NCBI GenBank assembly: GCA_028023455.1
Contig: JAQFVV010006472.1
Coordinates: forward strand, 512,501 to 576,500
Length of the DNA: 64,000 nt
Source: Epiperipatus broadwayi
Lineage: Eukaryota; Onychophora; Udeonychophora; Euonychophora; Peripatidae
Reading direction: 5' to 3'
The notes beneath the pieces are model-generated. The model made no database searches. It had not been told where the DNA came from and was given only the letters and a program-made list of their open reading frames with translations. This document shows, piece by piece, positions 11,250 through 27,444 of the stretch (its first letter is position 1; every line of letters begins with the position of its first letter). The position numbers were made by a program, and so were the translations under genes.

Positions 11250-12489
11250 CTCTTAAACTTTATTTTCATTAGGGTACTATAATCTTTAGATCTTTATTTT
11301 AATAGATATATTAGGAGTTTGCACTTATTATAAATTAAAACAACAACAAACTCTTTATTTAAATTTAATTCTGTTTAACAAAAGCATTGCAAATTTAACT
11401 TTTTCTTTTTTTTATTTGCAGCATAATTATTCTATATTAGTTGCCATCTCTATTTTAAATTCATAAATTGAATTACAATACTTAATGAAAAATAGAAAAA
11501 TTATTATTAATGCTATTGATAATAAATATAAAAGTTTTTATCCTATTTTTATATTTTTATTTATTTCTTTGCTGATTGGTTTAAATAAATATTGTTTTTC
11601 ACTTTCTTAATTTTATTTTTACGTACTGTGACATCTCTAGACAACACTACCTGTTTCACATTACTTTAGCTTTAATTTATTTGCAAATATTGGTCTTCTT
11701 TGCAACAATATCTTATAAACTTAATCAAAAATAGCTTGAAACTGTCTAAATTAAGTCACATATTCTTGATTATTAGATATTGTTACAAAAATGTAATATT
11801 TTCTGAAAATCTCAAATGTCTTAATCAAAATTTTAGACAAACATACAGGCATATATAAATACAAATGTATCAGAGTTTAAACAGGATGATTTTTTCCAAA
11901 TTATTGTAATCATTAATTATATGTAGCTATTCCTATTTATTTATACCTAACTCAAACCTGATTTTATTATGAAATTAATAATAAAAAAATGAATGATTTA
12001 CTGCTTTGGAAATTTCTCAAATAGACTGTTTTGCTATCTATGGCATTTGATATTTAGAATCTACTATTCTAATATTGCATCAAACTAGTAGGATTGCTGA
12101 AATTAATGCAAGAATTTATTAATAGTTTACAAACAATAAAAGTAATTAATATTAATTATTGTTTGTAGTAGTGACGTGACAATATTTGTGTTTAAAACTG
12201 TTTAAATATCCACTTCACAAACTATTTAAATTTCAAATTCTGCCTTATTTGCTCATGAGGATTAAATTCAGTGGTAGGATTTAAATAATTTACCATCCAG
12301 TTCACTACCCTAATGATCCTTTTAAATATAAAACATGATAAAGGGAAAGTTGGTTTATTGTTTTATACAGCTAATACTAAATAAGAACAATAAATGACAT
12401 CCACAAAACTAGATTATATTGTAAGAAAAAGCTTTAAAATACTAATGAAAAAATATTAAATAATACTGACACAATATAATAAAATAGTT
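11250..12489. other. AT-rich DNA, no gene seen
   Basis: Only a small hairpin at about 12128-12172 (ACAAACAATAA pairing with TTATTGTTTGT) stands out. Confidence 0.6.
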
Positions 12490-12690
12490 ATTTAGGATAT
12501 TTCCATATTGCTTCTTGATTGGCATCATCACATAAAATTTTCCTAGCTTTTATCCAAGCATTATCAACTGAGTGATTTAGTCTTAACCATCTTTTCACTG
12601 TAGGAGTAGAATCCTATTCTTTTAGAGATAAGATGATTAGACTACTAGTCTATGTGCTTAACAACCAATTCACCTAATCAACAAAAAATT
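12490..12690 (-). repeat. tRNA-like SINE (minus strand)
   Basis: Reading the minus strand from about 12690 there is GGTGAATTGGTTGTTAAGC, resembling a type II tRNA D arm (box A), then AGACTAGTAGTCT as an anticodon-stem-like hairpin, and GGATTCTACTCC in the position of box B. A 100-base body follows, ending near 12490. The box order and spacing fit a tRNA-derived SINE or a decayed tRNA pseudogene of the Ser/Leu shape. The T stem is incomplete, so it is not a functional tRNA. Confidence 0.45.
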
Positions 12691-16328
<3,638 letters not shown>

Positions 16329-16330
16329 AA

Positions 16331-19300
16331 GCAGAAGAAACATTAGCAAAATATTTTAGTCCAGTCTACCCAGATACTGCTAGGTTTTTTTTTAAACAAG
16401 GAAAGCTGAGAAAAGTAAGGATTACATATAGCACTTCCAGAATTGTCAAAACTGTGTGTTTATAGGGAATATTTTGAGGAAGCACTATTTTTATGCTTAT
16501 TGAAAGAAATATCTGAAAACAAATTACAATAGAAGTTATTAGTGGATGAAAACTAGCTAGTGAGGAAGCAAGGAAATATAATATGAATTGATCATAAATG
16601 AAGCTAAAGAATACCATATCCTAAGAATTGAAAGGAACTAATGATACTTAAATGATCACGTTTTCTTTCAAAAGAAATATAAAAACGCAAGAAAATTTTG
16701 GAAAAGTTTCTATTACAATGTGGTTTCTAAATATAAACTAAAATAAAAAAAAATCAGAGATGTAAAAACCAAAGACTATGAAAATTCAAAAAACATACGC
16801 AGATAAATCTGAAAAAGAAATGGCAAAAGTAAAAAATCTCGAATTAGTTAAAGCTAAATGCACAAACTATTCTCTTATATATTTATGGACAATCAATAAA
16901 TAATACGCTAATAAATTTTAAAAAATTACTAAACTTGCCTTAGCAATGTTTTCAAGTTTATTCCCTTATTATTTATTAATTATGCCTAGGTTCTTGGGGA
17001 ATATAAAACTTACATTTTTGTACGATTTAAATATTTTAATACATATATACGCCGAGTTAAAATACAGAGAGAAATAGCAGTACAGTAATTTCGATTATGT
17101 CATTAAAAGACTGGAATGCCAACATAAATAAAAATTCATTTGAACAATGTAGTGGCAATAGAAGACTTTTGATGAAAAACGTGAAGAAAAAAAATTACTA
17201 GTGCAAGTGAAAAATTCCAGTAAGTAAAAAATAAAAAATCAAAGTTACAATTATATATAGTTAATAACCACATAAAGATCATTATAAAAGAGAATGGTTT
17301 AGACTATTGGAGATTAAATTGAGTATTGTTAAATAAATAAAATTAAAAGAGGAAATTAATTGGAGTACCCAAATCTATTTGAGACAAACCAAGAAAATAT
17401 TAAAACGAAACAATTACAACTAATATTGACTGAAAAGACAAAACTAGTTAGATACAAACCAGAAATCTTAAAGATAAAATAAAGGAGATTTTCTTGGAAT
17501 TAATAAAGGGAGCAATATCAACTACAACTGAAAAGTCAGAATACTTTCAAACTCACGTGGTCAGTCAACTGCTCGCGTGTTGAGATTGTGGAGATTACTA
17601 TATCATAGTCAATAAGTATCTCAGGAAAAATGTTTGTCTAGATCTTAAAGTAAAAGAGGTTTTAATTTTATTCCAAAATTGCTCATTCTTTGCAAAATTA
17701 TAATTAAGAGCAGTTTTTTACCAAATTTCTATGAGTGAACGATAGGTCAAAATATTAACTACAATGACACACATTTAATTTTTTAAAAATATAATATGTT
17801 GCCATTTGAAATTACCCCATTCCTAATGTATTTCAATTTAAGATTGACAAGTGTATAAAATGTATAGATGAGATGATTTCAATGATACCCTAGTAACAGC
17901 AACATCAGAGGAAATGTCAAACAAAAGGATTAAATGTATTGGTTAATTAGAAGAAATTTAGAACACATTTAAATGAAAATAAAAATACTTGGAAGGCACA
18001 AGAAATAGTTTTAAAGGCCATATCATTTCCAAAAATGGTAAATACCCTTATCACTTGGAAATGACTCAGCCACGATGCATAATGCAGAAGTTCAGTAAAG
18101 TAAATTACAGACATCTTCAGATCTAATTTTTTTATATTTTTCTAAAAGATAAATCTTATATAGATATACGATTTTGTGATCTTCTAAGCAAAGGGGAAGG
18201 AACATTGGGGGAAAATCTCAAGAAGAAACATTTTAGCTAACAAAGGTACTACCAACATCCTTTAGTCCATTGGTCCATTATAATGGAAAGTTAGAAATTA
18301 TACTAGCATCATATGCATTTGCATATAGAGTAAAAGAGAAATAACCCACAAGATAAATGATGCTGAAATGTAACATAAGTTATGCATCTAGCACTTTATC
18401 CAAAAGTGATAAAAAATAGGCAGAAGCATAAAAAGGCCTAGGATATACAGTTTAGGATCAGAAAAATTTACCAATATCTATGTTGCTGGAAATTTAATTA
18501 CTCACAGACCATAAATCATTATTAGGCTATTTTCTAGAGACATACTCATACAACATCTCATAAGTCCAAGGATGTTACATTGTCAGAATGTATAATTTAC
18601 ATATATTTATGAGGTAATCTATTTTAAAAAGTCACATATCTCATGCCAATGCAGATTTTTAGACAATAAAAAGCCATATCCACAAATTACTGAAATAAAA
18701 TTTAGAGTTATAATAAAAAACACCTACCCCAAGAGAAAAATCATTGCAGAGTAAATCCAAAAATATTGAGTTACCAAAAATTATTAAATTAGATAAGTAA
18801 TATATGATCATCTAGATACCCTAGTTATTTGAATCATGTATTTTGGAATGTAAGACAGAACTTATCTATATCAAATGGATATTTTAATAGAGATGATAAT
18901 GATATTATGTGAGGGAAACTAAATAGGTTTAGACTGATTTATGAAAAGATATTTAAAAATTATTAAAATCAAGGCCTTGACAAGTCTAGTAACCCGATAT
19001 AAAATTATAAAATGAGAAATCTGTCAAAATCATGAAGAAATATTATTAAGAGTATATGCAAGATCGGACAGATAACAAATGTTTTTAATAATAATCGATG
19101 CATACTCTCAGTGAGAAAACTTTCAACTGGTAAGGATATATTAGCTTCTAAAGCACTCTACAGAGATTTAGAAAAATCTTACATCATAGTCTACAAGAAA
19201 CAGTAATTAAACAATGTAAGATGATTATTTAAATAAATATGAATAATAAATTAGAAGATGGGAATACCAATTATTTTTACAACCTACCATTTTCAATCAA

Positions 19301-19620
19301 ATGATTTGATGAAGTCCATGATGAAAAAAATATTACTGACATATGTGAAGCTATGTACATAATCTTATTTCATCATGAACAATGACTGAAAAAAATCCAT
19401 CAAAATTGCCGATATATATATACAATACTGCCTTTACTAACTCTACTAGCAATCAATAGAGAAAAAAGTTTATAAAATAAAAAATTGAAGATAAAGTATA
19501 GGTTAAAGATAAACTTAAAAAAATTTGTGCAGGGTAACATTGAATTGGTAATATAAAATATTGCCATTGTAAAAACTGAAAATAGAGTTTATCTATGTCT
19601 GAATCTGATGCAAAAAGAAA
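16331..19620 (+). mobile_element. Decayed Ty3/Gypsy LTR retrotransposon (gag-pol)
   Basis: Translation in shifting frames recovers the gag-pol order. At 16331-16600 there are gag pieces ([12 protein letters not shown], then EEALFLCLLKEISENKLQ and LASEEARKY). At about 17560-17900 lie RT pieces, including a stretch equivalent to YNMLPFEIT and PF (the fingers/palm segment before the catalytic box). The KGHIISKNG motif at 18015-18045 and LEIILAS at 18290-18310 mark RT and the start of RNase H. LLTDHKSLLGYF and HISHANADF at 18480-18660 mark RNase H. Near 19390-19550 pieces resemble the integrase C-terminal end. Many stops and indels show an old inactive copy. No LTRs are identified; the 5' edge is replaced by (TA)n. 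Confidence 0.75.
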
Positions 19621-19796
19621 TATCAGAAGATAAAATGGATAAATATATTTATCCTAAAGAAGCCAAATTCCACATTTATTAACAAGAATGGAATAAATAG
19701 ATACAAGAGAACAACCATTTAAAAATAAAATGAGATTATAGAGATAGAATTGAATCAATTGTTACTAATTGTCTTCTTTTCTGAGCCAACATAATG

Positions 19797-19881
19797 TCTG
19801 ATAAAATGAAAATACACACAGTAATAAAGCTAAATATTATTTAAAAACTGCTTTTTCTGTGTATATTTTCATTTTACCAGA
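19797..19881. repeat. Hairpin with 25-base arms
   Basis: Arms 19797-19821 and 19857-19881 match at 23 of 25 positions as reverse complements (TGAAAATACACACAG against CTGTGTATATTTTCA), with a 35-base loop. It lies just 3' of the decayed Gypsy pol. Confidence 0.6.
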
Positions 19882-21621
19882 TATTAGAACTGAACCAATG
19901 AACTTGAATAATTAAGAGATGCTCAAAATAATTAAATGATTACATAACAGACATTTTTAATTTATCCCAGACTTCTGTATTAGAGGGAGTTATAGTTTAT
20001 GTAAATGAAATATATGATTTATTAATATCTCAATAAAAACTAATTTAAAATGCTTAAAATGGGTTGTCAATCTTCTAATGAAGGGGTCATAATCCCAGTT
20101 ACATGACTCTGAAGGTGACTAAAAGACTCTAGAGATTAAAAAAGTACATATTATACAATCTTTAATATAATTTTTGTATGTCTAAATGTTAACAAATTAT
20201 GCATGCAAATATTTATTAGCATATTATAATATATATGTTATCATGCTACAGTAGTAGTTATAAATATGCAAATATCTTGATTTTTGTCAGATCACTTATT
20301 ATGAATGTATCAGCATTTTTGTTAAGAGTTATTCTTTTAATAATATTGACAATTAAATGGGAAATTATACTTCATTATTACAGGGGATCAACTTGCCAAA
20401 CACAGCATCTATAAAATATCAATAAGGAAAATAAAATATTTTCTTACATTCTCTGTTACCTACAAAATCAAACTTGTATGTACGTAAATCATAAAATTCA
20501 ATAAAGGAAAAAAAATGGTTACAAGATGAAAAAAATAAAAATCATGTGTTATCATTCCTTCCATAACATTTATTACTTTAGTAAATTAATGAGTATTATT
20601 TTTGTTGTGTTTTATGTTATATATGAAATGATTATGAAACATTTCATTTTTATTATAACTTTGTCATATGGTTTCCAAAATGAAATGTGTGTTCCTTTTT
20701 ATTTTTTGACTGATATAGGTATAACATGTTAAATATCTGACTAACAAACTCTGCACAGAAACATAAAATTTTAGTGATCAAATGAGTAACTGAGATGTTG
20801 AAATCTTAAAACAAAAAAAATATCATGAAATAATTAATAATTAAATAATAAAATAATATAAATAAGTGAACATAAGTCGGCTGTTTACAATTTTGTTTAT
20901 ATAGTAAAAAAAAGTTATTTCAAATTTTTTTCTTTTATATTGTAACAGAATAAATATGTATAATCTGCCATGGCATTGAACCTGTGTATATTCTAACCTA
21001 CACACATTTATAAGTTGATAATGATAAATGCCATGCAAGGTAGATGTTTCATTTACGACAATATGGATGTCATTTATTTAACCAGTTACAACAATCTTAC
21101 AGAGTGTAGTCGGTGTACAAATACATGATATAAATATACACAGTTTTATATTATAATATTAAAATGAGTAACAATGAATAGATGCAACAAACCCAATACA
21201 ACATCCATCCCTGACAGGTTTTTTATTAACTTCATGTGGTAAAGTAGAGGTGTAAATAAAATTTAGAGATCAAGTGCACCATAGAAAATGATAACAATAT
21301 TAATTTTATTATACATAATACATGATAATTAAAACACCAAATAAACATTGATAAAAGCAATAAATAATTATACAATTCTTATCTATTTTCAATACTAAAT
21401 TTTACAGCCTTAAAAGTATATTTCAGTTCTGTTAAAATTAAACTTATGGAATATTATAAAACAATATTATTTCAAAATCTTTTATTATAGTTTATTATTA
21501 TACAATAGTAATAATTGCAATAATCAAATATATTTATTTACCATTTACATTTTAAATTATTTTTGATTTGGCCATTAGACTCCAGAAATGGAGTAGGAAT
21601 ATATTTCATCAAGTATTAACA
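19882..21621. other. AT-rich DNA, no gene seen
   Basis: Two hydrophobic short frames (20526-20732 plus, 20841-21038 minus) look like low-complexity artefacts. Nothing else is supported. Confidence 0.5.
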
Positions 21622-22015
21622 AGCTGTATTTTTATATTGGACTATTTCCATCATCTAATATGTGTGTTGAATGTCTTTAGAAAAGTTTAATTTTTAGTTA
21701 AATATTCCAAATGCATTCAACTGTTAGTAATATCACAGCAAACAGGTTAGTATATACACCAACTGTTAGTAATATCACAGCAAACAAATGTTAATAATAT
21801 CACAGCAAACAGGTTAGTATATGCACTAACTGTTAGTAATATCACAGCAAACAGGTTAGTATATGCACAACGTTTCGAGAGGTATTTTTCTCCCCTCTTC
21901 TTCAGGTGTTGCTGGCCTGACCAGTGACAGTACTAGCATGGGATTCGAACCTGGGTCCTTAGATTCTTGATTATTGAAATTTAAGGTAACGCTCTAACCA
22001 ACTGAGCCATCCTGC
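21622..22015 (-). repeat. Left arm of 790-bp palindrome, carries a tRNA-derived SINE
   Basis: This arm is the reverse complement of 22018-22411 with very few differences (one seen: TATACACC on the left against GGTGCATA on the right). It contains the same SINE in minus orientation, including box B-like GGATTCGAACC, a GGTATTTTTCTCCCC hairpin region and several copies of a roughly 42-base tail unit. Such high arm identity means a recent event or an assembly foldback. Confidence 0.9.
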
Positions 22016-22017
22016 AG

Positions 22018-22330
22018 GCAGGATGGCTCAGTTGGTTAGAGCGTTACCTTAAATTTCAATAATCAAGAATCTAAGGACCCAGGTTCGAATCCCATGCTAG
22101 TACTGTCACTGGTCAGGCCAGCAACACCTGAAGAAGAGGGGAGAAAAATACCTCTCGAAACGTTGTGCATATACTAACCTGTTTGCTGTGATATTACTAA
22201 CAGTTAGTGCATATACTAACCTGTTTGCTGTGATATTATTAACATTTGTTTGCTGTGATATTACTAACAGTTGGTGCATATACTAACCTGTTTGCTGTGA
22301 TATTACTAACAGTTGAATGCATTTGGAATA
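22018..22330 (+). repeat. tRNA-derived SINE (right palindrome arm)
   Basis: The head has box A-like TGGCTCAGTTGGTTAGAGCG at about 22024 and box B GGTTCGAATCC at 22083-22093, the internal RNA polymerase III promoter layout of tRNA genes. The T stem pairs poorly and there is no regular anticodon arm, so it is a SINE head rather than a tRNA gene. The body holds CCTGAAGAAGAGG, then CCTCTCGAAACG, a hammerhead-like hairpin. The 3' part is a tandem array of a roughly 42-base unit containing GCATATACTAACCTG and TTGCTGTGATATTAC, about three units with one truncated. Sequence 22331-22411 is shared arm DNA outside the SINE. Confidence 0.75.
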
Positions 22331-22411
22331 TTTAACTAAAAATTAAACTTTTCTAAAGACATTCAACACACATATTAGATGATGGAAATAGTCCAATATA
22401 AAAATACAGCT

Positions 22412-22539
22412 AGAACACCATCATCACAAACCTTCAGAAAAACACTAAGTATTAACAAGATTTAACTTTCCCTCATATGATAAATATATATATATATGTA
22501 ATAATATTTTAAATCGATGTCTGTCTTTCTTCAAAGCAA
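22412..22539. other. Spacer between palindrome and PLE
   Basis: A short unique AT-rich stretch with a small TA run near 22486-22497. Confidence 0.5.
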
Positions 22540-23999
22540 TATATAGAATCTTATAATTAAATATTAGTAAATACAGTAATCAAAAATTTTGAAATGTACA
22601 AAAAATATTATCATCACTTAGGAGCACCTTTGACTATCCTCGTAGTCTTTGTCAACTAATACTTGACTCCCCTATATATCTGCTACCACACCTACATATC
22701 CATTCATAAATGATGCAATTTTTATTTATAAATGAGGTTTTATCTTTAGAGTTATTTATTAATTTATTTAATACAAAAGGTGCATAAAATGCAATGTCAC
22801 ATATACCTTTATAAATTTTCCTTATGAAATTTGCTTTATATGGGTAATGACTGGCTAATGGGTCTGCCTACAAATGCTCAAATATGTAATTTTGTAATTT
22901 CTACACATGAAGAAAGTATTTTGAAAAAGAAATGTTATCAAAAAAATATTACTTTATATTACTGATATGTCGGTGATGTTTTTGTTTGTGGCAAGCCAGA
23001 TGCAATTAAAGATTTGTTTAAAGAATTAAATAATATAAATGTCTTAAAATAGATCAAAACAGATGAAAATTTAGGGTGCATTCAGTTTTCCAATCTTAAG
23101 ATAACTAGAAATAGATGTAAACTAGATTACTGTATGACTATTAAGCCAATAGCAACAAGAAGTTATATTCCATATAAATTAAGAGTACCAATGTCACATA
23201 AATGGAAGGTTTGAATTCTTTCTTATTTAGAAAGATAATCTTTGTAAATATTCATCAGATAAAGGCAAAAATATTGAAATTTATTCTAATGTTTTGTTGA
23301 ATGTTGGCTATAATTACAATCATATTTATAATACTATTAAAAATTTTAATACGAAATATAAAAATAAAAATATTAATAATAAGGTTGACTCTTCTACTAA
23401 TAAAAAAATTTGAATATCAATACCATATATTTCAAATCAACAAGCAAATTTTATAAGAAAATTTATAAAGGTATATATGACATTACATTTTATGCACTTG
23501 CTACATTAAATAAATTAATAAATAGCTCTAAAGATAAAACCTCTTTTATAAATAAAAATAGCATCATTTATGAATGGATATGTAGGTATGGTAGTGGATA
23601 TATAGAGAATCGAGATGTACATTGGAGAAAAGAACTAAAGAGTACTTGCTTTTATTAAAGAGGGTTCAAAATATGAACAAAATTGCAAAGGTGATAATAA
23701 TGTATCAGCTTCTGTTTTTTATGACCATAATAAATCATATATATGGTTTTAATTTCAATTATAATAATGTAAAAATATAGCAAATTGAAAGAGATAATAA
23801 TAAAATGAAAATAAAGGAAGCTATGCTAATATATAAATACAAGCTGGACTTAATCAATAGATATGCAGCAAATGTTAAGATCACATAATTATGGGAAGGT
23901 TAACCTTTTAAAGTATTAGTTGACAGAGACTATACTTATATTTTTTGTACTTTTCAAAATTTTTGATTATTGTATTTATTAATAATTAATTATAAGATT

Positions 24000-24001
<2 letters not shown>
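22540..24001 (+). mobile_element. Palindromic Penelope-like element with RT and GIY-YIG
   Basis: The left arm (about 22540-22840, minus) contains the 3' end and part of the GIY-YIG region in reverse orientation, with an internal deletion. The plus-strand element starts within RT at about 22850. Pieces include LMGLPTNAQICNFVIS and a YVGDVFVCGKPDAIKDLF segment, where the catalytic YVDD-type box reads YVGD. Then come pieces equivalent to IQFSNLKITR and SYIPYKLRVPMSHK. From 23410 to 23925 follow the linker and GIY-YIG parts (IIYEWICRYGSGYIENR, then KEAMLIYKYKLDLINR), also interrupted by stops. A (TA)n tract follows. The inverted arm is a common PLE arrangement. Frameshifts and the changed catalytic box show it is inactive. 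Confidence 0.8.

Positions 24002-24080
<79 letters not shown>
24002..24080. repeat. (TA)n microsatellite at PLE 3' end
   Basis: About 75 bases of pure TA follow the PLE directly. TA runs also follow the PLE fragments at 3.75 and 8.8 kb, so they may derive from PLE tails or preferred target sites. Confidence 0.95.
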
Positions 24081-24081
<1 letters not shown>

Positions 24082-25307
24082 CTTCAAGTTAAAAAAATAT
24101 TTGATGTATAACAGAAGTTAATACCTATAATCATAGTCATTTATTAAATATTTTATATGTTTATCATATGACTAAGAGTAAAAAATTTAAATATATGTGT
24201 GTCTCGACTTTATTATGGATTTAAATATGCGTATATCATTCATTAATTAACACACATTTTTAAAAATTATTATTGGGAAATAAAAGTGTTATTGCTATTA
24301 TGTTTTTTTATATAAAGCACTTTGAAAAATTAGATTTTTTTATAAAGTAACCATAAAACAATATCGATTTTTTTATTTTTTTATTTAATATGAATGATAT
24401 GATATTAAATATGAACTATCAATTTGTCCTTGTTTGTTTCTTTGAATCCTATGAGTAATCCATTGCAAAGCTGGTGATGTGATAATTGAATGAAATTGTT
24501 ATTATTAACCATTAGATTTAAGTATATGGCTTTGTTTTTGAGCAATATTTTTTTATATCCTTTTTGCTTCATAGTTGATTGATAAATATTGTAAATTATA
24601 AGATATCTCTCAATTTTGAAAAGAGATTTTTATTAAACAATTCACTTATTCCATGCCATGCTTTCCATCTGGTTTTTTAGGAAAATATAATAACAAATGA
24701 GAGGTAAACTTCTCCCTCACTTATTAACTTAGAAATCCATGTTTTTGATTTCTGTTTTTTTAAAATATGAGATTATTCCATAACTTAGTTTTTTAAATTA
24801 GGAGATTTGAAGATATATGTCACTGTATTAAATATTTGATTACTCTCTTACTTTTATTCAAAAATTGTACCCTTTTACCAATCAGGCAATCATTTCAAGA
24901 AACTTTTTATTGATTTTCCCATATTCTGTCTAGCATTCTTTTAAATCAACTCATTTCCATAAATAAATATATAAAGTATAATACTTTACAAATTGTAATA
25001 ATAATTATTAATAATCTAGAATAACAAACTATTTTTATATCGTTTATTCTAAATACAACTAATAGCAATATTAATTTTAAATAAAATATTTTAATATTGA
25101 TCTGTGTAATTTCACTTATTTATTTATTATTGTATGCATACTCACTTCATATATTAACCAAGTTATTTTTCCATAGCCAATGCAAATTTTAAACATTTAT
25201 TAATCATATTTTATCAATCTCTTAAATAATAATAGAGTTTTTGTTTTTGACTTTTTCTAATATTTTTTAAATTCTTTTGTAGCCTTTATATGGGCCTACT
25301 AGTTACA

Positions 25308-25339
<32 letters not shown>

Positions 25340-26224
25340 TTGGTGGATGTTTTACTTTTGTGTCTCAATTAAATTTCTGAAATGTCTTGGTAGTTTGTCC
25401 TTTGACAAATATTATATTAATTAATCAAAATATAAATATATGGATTTAATATTTAAAAAAAAATTGTTTGTAATAAATTATTTCAATAATAAATAGGTTT
25501 GTAAAAGAAATGATATATATATATATATATGTTAATCCAAATCTGGATATAATATTTATTATAAATTATTTTAAAAAGTAATTTAATTTAAATATAACCC
25601 GAGTTTTAAACAACACTACATTATTGAGTATGGAGAATATGTCACCTCAAAAAATGTGAGCGTACTAGAATTATGCAATAAACTATTCTGCTAGTCCAAT
25701 TTTGTGATGTGAATATGATTCAATAGCTCTATAGGATTTTCTTTTTAAATCTTTTATTTCTTCTTTCTGGAATATATTTTGAATAATGACAGCTAGTTAC
25801 AATTATTTTCACATTGTTATAAGTGCTGATAGACTTTTTTTTTTATCTATCTATGATTTTTTTTATCTCCACAGATTTACATAAAAATTCTTGATGAAGC
25901 TTTTCTAATAAATATTGAACATGGTATCTAATTTTTTGAGACAGTAGATAGCAATATAAAAAGGCAGCCTTCAGAACTGAACCAACATAATTGCAAGAAA
26001 AATATTTTTATGTTAATATTAAATCGAATGTGAAGATTAATATTATATTTTGATGTTCTTAACTTTTCACATGGTTTTAGTAACCATTTAAATTAGTGTT
26101 TTTTATTTTAAAAAGTGAATTATCAAAATTGTTTGCTTTTGAATTTTTAGAGCAACTTATTTTATTAATACTAAATAAACTGCTTTAAAAAATACAAAAT
26201 CAAAATATTTTGACAATTCTCTCC
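24081..26224. other. AT-rich DNA, no gene seen
   Basis: Contains (TA)n(TG)n at about 25306-25340 and a TA run at 25512-25530. No coding signal. Confidence 0.6.
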
Positions 26225-26470
26225 ATTAAACTAATTATTCAATCCATACACATGACTACACTCATGAAAAAGTTAAATGATCTCCAATATATGTATTTCA
26301 TGCTGAACCAGCACTTATCAGTTGGTCCAGATCATCATCTCCCACACCTTTATAATCAGTGCTCAGGTTACATTTGAATAGAAAATATTCATACTTTAAT
26401 AAATCTACTCCACTCTCCAATTCTTCAGCCATTCATCCATTGAAAATCTGATGATAAAATGCCCAACTTT
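26225..26470 (-). mobile_element. Hammerhead-bearing short element, copy 1
   Basis: Minus-strand copy of a repeat also seen at 27.3, 42.3 and 50.4 kb. Shared blocks in element order are ATTTTCAATG, GGCTGAAGA.TTGGAGAG, TTAAAGTATGAA, TGAGCACTGATT, GGAGATG, then the hammerhead core and GTCATGTGTATGGATTG. The 3' arm end is truncated near 26225. Confidence 0.7.
26277..26336 (-). ncRNA. Type I hammerhead ribozyme, mutated core
   Basis: On the minus strand: outer stem I ATGATC, inner CCAA, core CTGATAA, stem II GTGCT with loop GGTTC and AGCAT, GAAA, a short stem III TACATA, then UA and the closing TTGG and GATCAT. Core position 8 is A instead of the invariant G, so this copy should be inactive. Stem I outer pairs (ATGATC with GATCAT) are intact. 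Confidence 0.65.
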
Positions 26471-26596
26471 CTTGTTAATGCTTATATTATTGCCATGCTC
26501 ATGTTGACTTTAAATCACTCCCACCTCTCATGCATATGACCTTGTTCATTTAAATACACAAAAGTAAGATGAACAGGATACAGGCTGAATTTTTAA

Positions 26597-26890
26597 TATT
26601 TTAAATACAAGCATATTTTATATGTCTGGAGTGCAGATGTAATAGAAGGGATTTGAACACAGACTTTCAAGCTCCATTCAGCCCTCCACTCTATCTCATA
26701 CAACTCTCTGGTACTGCACCAAATATGTATATTGGAAATCATTTATCTTTTTTACATGTGTGTGGTCATGTGTATGGGTTGTATGAGATAGAGTGGAAGG
26801 CTGCAAAGAACTTGAAAGTATGTTCAAATCCCCTATATTACATCTATATTCCATGTATATAAATTATACTTGTATTTAAAATAAACTAAT
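26597..26890. mobile_element. Palindromic hammerhead-family element, copy 2
   Basis: Two head-to-head arms share ACTTTCAAG-type sequence, a GGATTTGAACACAGAC box B-like motif, GATGTAATA and a terminal TATTTAAAATA region. The plus arm starts inside the hammerhead (about 26708-26755: GCACC, AAATATGTATATTGG, then GATCAT-like sequence) and runs to about 26890. The minus arm (26597-26700) holds only the element 3' end. Only a 3' half ribozyme remains. Confidence 0.6.
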
Positions 26891-26904
26891 TATTGTAAAT
26901 ATTG

Positions 26905-27040
26905 CCCTGAATGAAGATTAGTGCACTTGGTAGAGTGTCAGAGTATGGAATGCAAAATCCTAAATTCAATCTCAGTTCTGGCACTTCTATTGCCCATGAG
27001 TCCAAACTTCTTACTTCTTTGGAACTCTTAGCAATCAAAT
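26905..27040 (+). repeat. tRNA-derived SINE fragment
   Basis: ATTAGTGCACTTGGTAGAGT resembles box A and the D arm; AAATTCAATCTC about 40 bases downstream occupies the box B position. A non-tRNA body with CTTCTATTGCCCATGAGTCC follows. It is decayed and differs from the 22.0 kb SINE. Confidence 0.55.
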
Positions 27041-27266
27041 CATTCGATTCTTTTTTAATTGTAAATATTTTAACATTCTTGTTTTGTTTTTTGTTAGCAA
27101 CAATAAATTATTTAGCTTTTTTTTAATAAACAAAAATGTTTTGTTGTTGTTGATATTGTTAACTGGTAATATATATAAATAATTTATAAACTTTCACTTG
27201 ACCCACCACTCTCCACACTATCTCATAACACTGATACACTTGAACACATATATGTTGAAAAGATAA

Positions 27267-27326
27267 ATAATCACCAATATATGTATTTCATGCTAAACCA
27301 GCAATCATCAGTTGGTCCAGATTACC
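27267..27326 (-). ncRNA. Type I hammerhead ribozyme, core intact
   Basis: Minus strand: outer stem I TAATC, inner CCAA, CTGATGA, stem II TTGCT with loop GGTTT and AGCAT, GAAA, stem III TACATA, UA, then TTGG and GATTA. Both catalytic core segments are intact. The first stem II pair (10.1-11.1), normally G-C, is a T-T mismatch. Predicted cleavage lies between plus positions 27278 and 27277. The TAATC/GATTA pairing differs from ATGATC/GATCAT in copy 1 but still pairs. Confidence 0.75.
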
Positions 27327-27444
27327 ATCTCTACACATATACACTATAAGTGCTCAGATATATATTAAGATAGCCAAACCTCATACTTTAATGGTCAGGC
27401 TTCAATCAACTCCACACTCCAACTCTGTGTATATGTGTAGAGAT

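Noticed and set aside
22018-22103. Functional tRNA gene
   Set aside because: Box A and box B are good, but the T stem pairs poorly and no regular anticodon arm forms; the sequence continues into a SINE body.
21622-24001. CRISPR-like array because of regularly spaced repeats
   Set aside because: The repeated units are a 42-base SINE tail within a palindrome in an animal-type genome; there are no unique equal-length spacers and no cas genes.
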